A stretch of 10,401 nucleotides of DNA from Bordetella parapertussis. GTDB lineage: Bacteria > Pseudomonadota > Gammaproteobacteria > Burkholderiales > Burkholderiaceae_C. The notes below the pieces were generated by a model. It was not told where the DNA came from, searched no databases, and saw nothing but the letters and a program-made list of their open reading frames with translations. Below are positions 6,065 through 10,401 of the stretch, piece after piece. The translations under genes were made by a program, and so were the position numbers. Numbering within the stretch: position 1 is the first letter of the stretch; each line of letters begins with the position of its first letter. Where the stretch lies: contig CAMCNE010000079.1 in the NCBI GenBank assembly GCA_945875935.1, forward strand, positions 1 to 10,401, written 5' to 3'.

Positions 6065-7317
6065 CTCAGAACTCCACGGCCGACTCGACGATGGGCGGCA
6101 AGCCTTCGTATCCCATCACGGACGGCGTACGGGCTGCCTTGAGCGCGACTCTGCGCGGGTGCGACGAACTTCTTCCCGAGGCCGAGTGGGCGGCCAAGCT
6201 CGCTCGCTCCGAGGCCACCGGCGTTCCCCTGCGAATCAAGCTCGGGCTTGATCCGACGGCGCCCGACATTCACATCGGCCACACCGTTGTTCTGAACAAG
6301 CTGCGGCAGCTTCAGGACCTGGGGCACACGGTGATCTTTCTCATCGGGGATTTCACCTCGACGATCGGCGACCCGTCGGGCCGCAACGCCACCCGCCCGC
6401 CCCTGACGCGCGAGCAGATCGAGGCCAACGCGCAAACCTATTACCAGCAAGCCAGCCTGGTGCTGGACCCGGCGCGCACGGAGGTTCGGTACAACTCCGA
6501 ATGGTGTGACCCGCTGGGCGCGCGCGGCGTGATCGAGCTCGCAGCGCGCTACACCGTGGCCCGCATGATGGAGCGCGACGATTTTTCCAAGCGATTCAAG
6601 GCCGGCACGCCCATCAGCGTTCACGAGTTTCTCTACCCCTTGATGCAGGGCTACGACTCGGTGGCCCTGAAAAGCGATCTCGAGCTGGGCGGCACCGACC
6701 AGAAGTTCAACCTGCTGGTCGGCCGAGCACTGCAAAGCGAGTATGGCCAAGAGCCGCAGTGCATCCTCACGATGCCGTTGCTTGAAGGGCTCGACGGCGT
6801 CGACAAGATGTCCAAGAGCAAGGGCAACTACATCGGCATCAGCGAGGCGCCCAACGACATGTACGCCAAGCTGCTGTCCATCAGCGACACCCTGATGTGG
6901 CGCTACTACTCGCTGCTGAGCTTCAAGTCGGAAGACGAGATCGCACGGCTGAAGGCCGAGGTCGAGTCGGGACGCAACCCGAAGGACGCGAAGGTCGCGC
7001 TCGCCAAGGAGATCACCGCACGATTTCACAGCGCCGCGGCGGCCGAGTCGGCGGAGCAAGACTTCGACCTGCGTTCGCGAGGCGGCATCCCCGACAACCT
7101 GCCTGAGCTCAACATCCAGGGCGCACCAATGGGCATCGGTGTCTTGCTGCGCGACGCGAGCCTCGCGGCTTCGAGCAGCGAGGCCTTGCGTCTGGTCGAT
7201 GGCGGCGGTGTGAGGATCGATGGCTGCGTGGTCAGCGATCGTGGACTGAAGCTTGGCGCCGGAACCTATGTGCTGCAAGTCGGCAAGCGCAAATTCGCAC
7301 GCGTGACCTTGAGCTGA
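6061..7317 (+). CDS. tyrS: Tyrosyl-tRNA synthetase
   Basis: Class I aminoacyl-tRNA synthetase charging tRNA-Tyr with tyrosine in the cytoplasm. The product is 418 residues. The Rossmann-fold catalytic domain has the HIGH signature intact at 71-74 (APDIHIGHTVVLNK), followed by FLIGDFTSTIGDPSGRN (93-109), YPLMQGYDS (192-200), LELGGTDQKFN and KMSKS at 249-253. The C-terminal part (about 350-416) is an S4-type RNA-binding domain (SEALRLVDGGGVRIDG ... GTYVLQVGKRKFARV). KMSKS with the long LTREQIEANAQTYY insert and this length fit the TyrZ-like (type 2) branch common in beta- and gammaproteobacteria. The ATG at 6061 gives a normal N-terminus but lacks a Shine-Dalgarno; an in-frame ATG at 6091 is the only near alternative. 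A hairpin with a short T-run follows the stop. Confidence 0.97.
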   Translation: MTQNSTADSTMGGKPSYPITDGVRAALSATLRGCDELLPEAEWAAKLARSEATGVPLRIKLGLDPTAPDIHIGHTVVLNKLRQLQDLGHTVIFLIGDFTSTIGDPSGRNATRPPLTREQIEANAQTYYQQASLVLDPARTEVRYNSEWCDPLGARGVIELAARYTVARMMERDDFSKRFKAGTPISVHEFLYPLMQGYDSVALKSDLELGGTDQKFNLLVGRALQSEYGQEPQCILTMPLLEGLDGVDKMSKSKGNYIGISEAPNDMYAKLLSISDTLMWRYYSLLSFKSEDEIARLKAEVESGRNPKDAKVALAKEITARFHSAAAAESAEQDFDLRSRGGIPDNLPELNIQGAPMGIGVLLRDASLAASSSEALRLVDGGGVRIDGCVVSDRGLKLGAGTYVLQVGKRKFARVTLS

Positions 7318-7324
7318 ATTCGGG

Positions 7325-7341
7325 CCCGCATCTGCGGGTTT
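7325..7341 (+). terminator. Probable intrinsic terminator of tyrS
   Basis: CCCGC (7325-7329), loop ATCT, GCGGG (7334-7338), then TTT (7339-7341), starting 8 bases after the tyrS stop. An overlapping alternative pairs GGCCCG (7323-7328) with CGGGCC (7342-7347). The T-run is short, so efficiency is uncertain. The converging nucleotidase gene ends 24 bases further on. Confidence 0.6.
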
Positions 7342-7364
7342 CGGGCCGAGGCCGCCGCTGACGC

Positions 7365-8291
7365 TCAGCGATTGGCGATGCCCGCAGCCACCAGCCCGGC
7401 CGGCACATGGGGCGCGGCGTTTTCGATGTGGCCGGTCTGGTCATCGAAGAAAAAATCGGGCTCGAACTCGCGCAGGAACTCGCCTTTTTGCAGTCCGCCC
7501 AGGAACATGGCTTCATCGATCTCGATGTTCCAGTCCATCAGCGTTCGGATGGCTCGCTCGTGTGCCGGTGCGCTGCGGGCCGTCACGAGTGCGGTGCGTA
7601 TGGCCATCGCCGGCGAGCTTGCATGCTGCAGCCGCTGCAGCGCTTCGAGCAACGGCTTGAAGGGGCCGGCAGCCAGGGGTTTTTCGGCGCGGTCGCGTTC
7701 ATGCGCCTGAAAGGCATCCAGTCCCGCACTTCTGAACACCTGTTCAGCCTCGTCGGAGAAAACCACCGCGTCGCCGTCAAAGGCGATGCGAACTTCATGC
7801 GGGTGTGCCGCTGATGCGCGTGCCGAGTGCGGGTACACCCGAGCAGCGGGCACGCCCGCATCAAGCGCCGAGCGCACATCGGCCTCGTTGGTCGACAAGA
7901 ACAGGTTGGCATTGAGCGGGCGCAGGTAGCGCCACGGCGGAGCGCCTCGAGTGAAGACGCCGCGTTGAATCGGCAGCCCATGGTGCTTGGCGGATCTGAA
8001 CACGCGCATGCCAGACACCGGATCGTTGCGCGACAGGATGACCACTTCCACATGCTGTGATGCAGGTTCACCGATGGCGCCCGCGACGTTCGGTCTGCGG
8101 TTGAAGCTCAGCAGCTTGTTGACGAGCGAAAACGCCACACCGGGCTTGGCAGGCACATCGAGCCGATCGAGCTGCAGCTGCATGTAGGCGCGGTCATCGG
8201 TCGCCTCGAACAACTCGTTTTCCTCTTCGAAATCGAAGAGCGCGCGCGAGGAAATCGCGACGACGAGTTGTCCTTCGAGTGACACAGGCAT
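7365..8291 (-). CDS. 5'-nucleotidase, PF06189 (cytosolic nucleotidase I-like) family
   Basis: Predicted cytoplasmic 5'-nucleotidase removing phosphate from nucleoside monophosphates; the preferred substrate cannot be told from sequence. From the ATG at 8291 it is 308 residues, close to bacterial relatives as I remember them. Recognisable blocks are VVAISSRALFDFEEENELF at the N-terminus, VEVVILSRNDPVSGMRVF (about 81-98), GVFTRGAPPWRYL, NLFLSTNEADV, the acidic RIAFDGDAVVFSDEAE (about 168-183), TALVTARSAPAHERAIRTLM (about 233-252), and the C-terminal FLGGLQKGEFL and PDFFFDDQTGH (278-288). Several Asp residues in these blocks are likely metal or phosphate ligands, by inference from HAD-like folds. 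In-frame ATGs at 8291 and 8315 are both possible, neither with a Shine-Dalgarno; 8291 gives the conserved MPVSLEGQLV start. Both lie in the arms of a perfect inverted repeat. It is 64 bases downstream of the AAA+ gene on the same strand. Confidence 0.88.
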   Translation of the reverse strand: MPVSLEGQLVVAISSRALFDFEEENELFEATDDRAYMQLQLDRLDVPAKPGVAFSLVNKLLSFNRRPNVAGAIGEPASQHVEVVILSRNDPVSGMRVFRSAKHHGLPIQRGVFTRGAPPWRYLRPLNANLFLSTNEADVRSALDAGVPAARVYPHSARASAAHPHEVRIAFDGDAVVFSDEAEQVFRSAGLDAFQAHERDRAEKPLAAGPFKPLLEALQRLQHASSPAMAIRTALVTARSAPAHERAIRTLMDWNIEIDEAMFLGGLQKGEFLREFEPDFFFDDQTGHIENAAPHVPAGLVAAGIANR

Positions 8292-8317
8292 GCGCCGGAT
8301 GATAGGTCGGCGCATGC
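8288..8317. repeat. Perfect 10-bp inverted repeat covering the nucleotidase start codon
   Basis: GCATGCGCCG (8288-8297), a 10-base spacer (8298-8307), CGGCGCATGC (8308-8317). Read on the minus strand, each arm contains an in-frame ATG of the nucleotidase gene (8315 in the first arm, 8291 in the second). A folded transcript would bury both start codons. The right side also holds the 10-base palindrome GCGCATGCGC (8310-8319). No T-run follows on the minus strand, so it is unlikely to be a terminator of the AAA+ gene. Confidence 0.75.
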
Positions 8318-8355
8318 GCTGCGCAGGGGCGCGCGAGTGCTGGAACCTTCTGGTG

Positions 8356-9357
8356 CTAGTGCATGAACCCCATCGGCGTGCGCCGCTGGTGTGCATCCGG
8401 CAGATCGATCGAGCCCACCCTGGCGCGATGGGCCAGCTTGGCATTGCCAAATGCGGTCATCCAGGCCCGGCGCATTTCGCGCGGTGCCATTTCGCTCATG
8501 CGCTCGAGGATTTCCGCGCTCGGCTGCTCGTCGAAGCGGCTGCCCCAATCATGGGCGGCACGTATCGACGCGTAGAGCTTGGCTGCGATGTGGCGCGCTG
8601 CATCGCGGTCGGGCGCCTGAACCTCGTAGACGTTCATCCGGTTCAAGATGGGCTCGGGGATGCCACGCGCGTCATTGGCTGTCGCGACCCAGATGACCTG
8701 ACTGGCGTCGATGGCCACCTCGGCGAACTCGTCGGTGAAGCTCTCGGCCGTGTCGTGTTCGAGCAGGCTGTAAAGCGCGCCGAGCGGGTCGTAGGCGTGC
8801 TCGCCACCGGCCTTGTCGATCTCGTCGACCACCATGACCGGGTTGGCGTACTGCCCGTCGACCAGCGTTTCGAACACCTTGCCTGGCCTGGAGCCTTTCC
8901 ACTGGCTGGACGAACCCGAAAGCACCCAGCCTGCGGTCATCGAACTCATCGAGATGAAGCCCATGCCGGTGCCCAGCAACTGGGCGAGTTCACGCGCGAA
9001 GTGCGTCTTGCCCACGCCCGGTGGGCCGAGCAGCAGCAGCGGCGTGATCTCCAGCGAGTCGCGGCTGTCCTCGCACAAAGCCAGTTGCCGCTTCACGTCG
9101 TCGAGCACCTCGGCGAAATTGGGCAACTCGTCGTAGAGGTGATCCATGACGGGCAGGCCCGAGGGCTTGACCTGAAAGCGCTCCGAGCCTTTCTCGAGCA
9201 TGCGCTCGTAGGTGGATCGCAGGTTCTCGTGTTCGCGTTGCGGCAGCTTGTCGAGTTTGCGACCGACCTCGTCGATGCGGTAGAGGCTGCGCATGCGGGC
9301 GATCGGAATGCCACAGCGTGATTCGCTGACGTTGACCAGTTCGTGAGAAGCAACCAT
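8356..9357 (-). CDS. Stand-alone Lon-like AAA+ ATPase (no protease domain)
   Basis: A 333-residue protein made almost entirely of one AAA+ module resembling that of Lon. Motifs, numbered from the ATG at 9357: Walker A GPPGVGKT (111-118), Walker B VMVVDEID (174-181), sensor 1 in WVATAND (N228), an arginine-finger-like R240 in PILNRMNVY, and a sensor-2-like Arg in APREMRRAW (about 291-299). An N-terminal helical, charged region (about 1-95) precedes the ATPase core. There is no Lon Ser-Lys peptidase domain and no Lon N-domain, so it probably remodels or unfolds a partner rather than degrading it. The partner is unknown. The start is set by a strong Shine-Dalgarno (AGGAGG) five bases upstream; an in-frame codon at 9396 lies inside the inverted repeat and is rejected. 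It lies between a glycosyltransferase gene and the nucleotidase, all on the same strand. Confidence 0.9.
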   Translation of the reverse strand: MVASHELVNVSESRCGIPIARMRSLYRIDEVGRKLDKLPQREHENLRSTYERMLEKGSERFQVKPSGLPVMDHLYDELPNFAEVLDDVKRQLALCEDSRDSLEITPLLLLGPPGVGKTHFARELAQLLGTGMGFISMSSMTAGWVLSGSSSQWKGSRPGKVFETLVDGQYANPVMVVDEIDKAGGEHAYDPLGALYSLLEHDTAESFTDEFAEVAIDASQVIWVATANDARGIPEPILNRMNVYEVQAPDRDAARHIAAKLYASIRAAHDWGSRFDEQPSAEILERMSEMAPREMRRAWMTAFGNAKLAHRARVGSIDLPDAHQRRTPMGFMH

Positions 9358-9361
9358 GGAG

Positions 9362-9368
9362 CCCTCCT
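9362..9368 (-). promoter_or_regulatory. Strong ribosome binding site of the AAA+ gene
   Basis: AGGAGGG on the minus strand, with the AGGAGG core five bases before the ATG at 9357. It is the best Shine-Dalgarno in the window and fixes the start of the AAA+ gene. It is separated from the large inverted repeat at 9375-9408 by only six bases. Confidence 0.85.
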
Positions 9369-9374
9369 GAAAGC

Positions 9375-9408
9375 GGTGACGAGTGATTTCATTCAATCAC
9401 TCGTCACC
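9375..9408. repeat. Perfect 14-bp inverted repeat in the AAA+ gene leader
   Basis: GGTGACGAGTGATT (9375-9388), a 6-base spacer TCATTC (9389-9394), AATCACTCGTCACC (9395-9408). Both arms match exactly. It lies just upstream of the AAA+ Shine-Dalgarno. On the minus strand the hairpin is followed by GCTTTCAGGAGG, with no T-run, so it is a poor terminator for the upstream glycosyltransferase gene. It could be an operator for a dimeric regulator, an RNA processing or stability hairpin, or a leader structure affecting translation; the sequence does not decide. Confidence 0.85.
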
Positions 9409-9450
9409 CGAGGGCGGCGCCCAGAGAAGCGTGCCTTTGACCTGCCAGAT

Positions 9451-9466
9451 GCGGGCCTGGGCCCGC
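9451..9466 (-). other. GC-rich hairpin just after the glycosyltransferase stop
   Basis: GCGGGC (9466-9461 on the minus strand), loop CCAG, GCCCGC (9456-9451), starting six bases after the glycosyltransferase stop. It is followed by ATCTGGCAGG rather than a T-run, so it is not a clear intrinsic terminator. It may protect the transcript 3' end or act with Rho. The rest of 9409-9450 shows nothing I can name. Confidence 0.4.
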
Positions 9467-9472
9467 CCGGCA

Positions 9473-10401
9473 TCAGGGGACAGGCTTCGCTTGCCTGCCT
9501 GTGACCCACATTTGGCGATAGGCGGCTTCCAGATCGCGCACGAAGGTGGCCTCATCGGTCAGCGGTGAGTGCTTCAATGTCTGACGCAGTGTCCGGCGCA
9601 ATTCGACGACGGCCTGGTGGTCTGCGGCCAGGGCGGCAGCCACCTCGACATAGCGATCGATCGACGGCGCAATCCAAGCGTCGAGCCCCAAGGCCGAAAG
9701 AATGCTCGCCGCACTGCGCGAAACCGGGGTCGACCCCATGGCTGCGACCACCGGAACGCCCATCCACAGGGAATCGAAAGTGGTCGTGCCGCCACCGTAT
9801 GGAAAGCTGTCCAGAGAAATGTCGATGAAGCTGAAAAGGTCGTAATAGACGGTCAAGTCGACCCGTGGCAAGAATTCGAAGCGGTCATCTGATATGCCCA
9901 TATCGAATAACTCGAACCTGATGGATTCTCGTTTCTGTTCGGAGTTGATATCCACCAGCAACAACCTTGAATTCGGAACACGTGAAAGCAGTTCACCCCA
10001 ACGCCTGCACATCACGGAAGTTATCTTTAAAGCGCTGTTGAAAGACCCGAAAGTGATGTAGCCATTTTTTTCGACAGGCGACTCAACCGCAACTTCCTTG
10101 TCGATGAAAGGCCGGTAGCACCACTGACTGTTCGGAAGTGGAATCAGAGTTTCGGTATGAAGAGGCTGAGAAATTTCCGGAGGATCTGTGCGCACATCGC
10201 AAAGCCTGTAGTCCATCCGTGTCAATCCTGTTGTATTCAGGTATCCGACCCAGGTGGCTTGAATGGGGGCGGGCTGTTGGCTGAATACCGGCAGTCTGTA
10301 CAGCCGCGTATGACCCGTCAGGTCGATCAATACATCGATGGCGTCTGCATGAATCCTGTCTGCCAATTGCGGGTGAGACAGATCCGTCACGTCCACCCAC
10401 T
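9473..10401 (-). CDS. SPINDLY/O-GlcNAc transferase-like glycosyltransferase, C-terminal part (5' end outside window)
   Basis: The visible 309 or so codons are the C-terminal part of a GT41-type glycosyltransferase (PF13844), the family of O-GlcNAc transferase and SPINDLY. These move a sugar from a nucleotide sugar to Ser/Thr or other acceptors, and usually carry N-terminal TPR repeats, which would lie beyond the right edge. Recognisable segments are DVLIDLTGHT, APIQATWVGYLNTTGL followed by MDYRLCD, ITFGSFNSALKIT, VPNSRLLLVDI, and SLDSFPYGGGTTTFDSLWMG then VPVVAAM and SRSAASIL. The Lys of FNSALK (codon at 10027-10025) aligns with K842 of human OGT (FNQLYK), a UDP-binding and catalytic residue; GGGTTT fits the nucleotide-sugar site. 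The frame is open to the window edge, and the GTG at 10396 is internal. Bacterial relatives modify surface or flagellar proteins; the target here is unknown. Base composition falls sharply inside the gene. Confidence 0.9.
   Translation of the reverse strand, partial: WVDVTDLSHPQLADRIHADAIDVLIDLTGHTRLYRLPVFSQQPAPIQATWVGYLNTTGLTRMDYRLCDVRTDPPEISQPLHTETLIPLPNSQWCYRPFIDKEVAVESPVEKNGYITFGSFNSALKITSVMCRRWGELLSRVPNSRLLLVDINSEQKRESIRFELFDMGISDDRFEFLPRVDLTVYYDLFSFIDISLDSFPYGGGTTTFDSLWMGVPVVAAMGSTPVSRSAASILSALGLDAWIAPSIDRYVEVAAALAADHQAVVELRRTLRQTLKHSPLTDEATFVRDLEAAYRQMWVTGRQAKPVP

Noticed and set aside
6028..7278. A 416-codon open frame antisense to nearly all of tyrS
   Set aside because: It is a typical high-GC shadow of tyrS, whose frame carries HIGH, KMSKS and an S4 domain. 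The antisense product is low-complexity and matches no family I know.
8290..9321. A 343-codon plus-strand frame opposite the AAA+ ATPase
   Set aside because: Shadow of the AAA+ gene, which has complete Walker and sensor motifs and a strong Shine-Dalgarno. The opposite frame has no recognisable motif.
1..10401. CRISPR array, insertion sequence, tRNA, or toxin-antitoxin/defence cassette
   Set aside because: Looked for on both strands; there are no regularly spaced direct repeats, transposase motifs, cloverleaf or recognisable defence domains. A Lon-like AAA+ next to a nucleotidase is not enough to claim a defence system.

Overview
The window looks like a chromosomal segment of a high-GC betaproteobacterium, most likely order Burkholderiales. 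The ribosomal proteins L13 and S9, ErpA, AnmK and the class II-type TyrS all read like members of that group, and the rplM-rpsI / erpA / anmK / M23 peptidase / tyrS order is a familiar Burkholderiales layout (recalled, not searched). Most of the sequence is about 60-65% G+C. The exception is the right-hand end, where part of a glycosyltransferase gene falls to about 46%.

Layout. (1) Positions 1-1537, minus strand: a DUF2726-type membrane-anchored protein is followed, with a 4-base stop/start overlap, by srkA, an aminoglycoside-phosphotransferase-fold stress kinase cut off by the left edge. (2) 1780-3179, plus strand: rplM-rpsI with a strong intrinsic terminator, then erpA with its own terminator built on the same hairpin core. 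(3) 3213-5887, minus strand: an M23 zinc endopeptidase, an intrinsic terminator, then anmK (anhydro-MurNAc kinase). One gene acts on peptidoglycan and the other recycles it. (4) 6061-7317, plus strand: tyrS, divergent from the peptidase gene. (5) 7365-10401, minus strand: the C-terminal part of a SPINDLY/O-GlcNAc-transferase-like glycosyltransferase (cut off by the right edge), a stand-alone Lon-like AAA+ ATPase, and a PF06189-type 5'-nucleotidase that converges on tyrS.

How it fits together. Most of the window is housekeeping: translation (L13, S9, TyrRS), Fe-S cluster delivery (ErpA), cell-wall turnover (M23 peptidase, AnmK) and stress response (SrkA). I see no CRISPR array, insertion sequence, tRNA or rRNA gene, phage gene or recognisable defence cassette. 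No gap between genes exceeds 300 bases; the largest is the 242-base divergent region before rplM.

The less ordinary signals are structural. There is a perfect 14-bp inverted repeat just upstream of the AAA+ gene's Shine-Dalgarno, and a perfect 10-bp inverted repeat that holds the candidate start codons of the nucleotidase. An intrinsic terminator ends only about a dozen bases before the anmK start. The DUF2726 and srkA genes are translationally coupled. The glycosyltransferase gene has a sharp internal composition shift. I did not find convincing evidence of a wholly new system.
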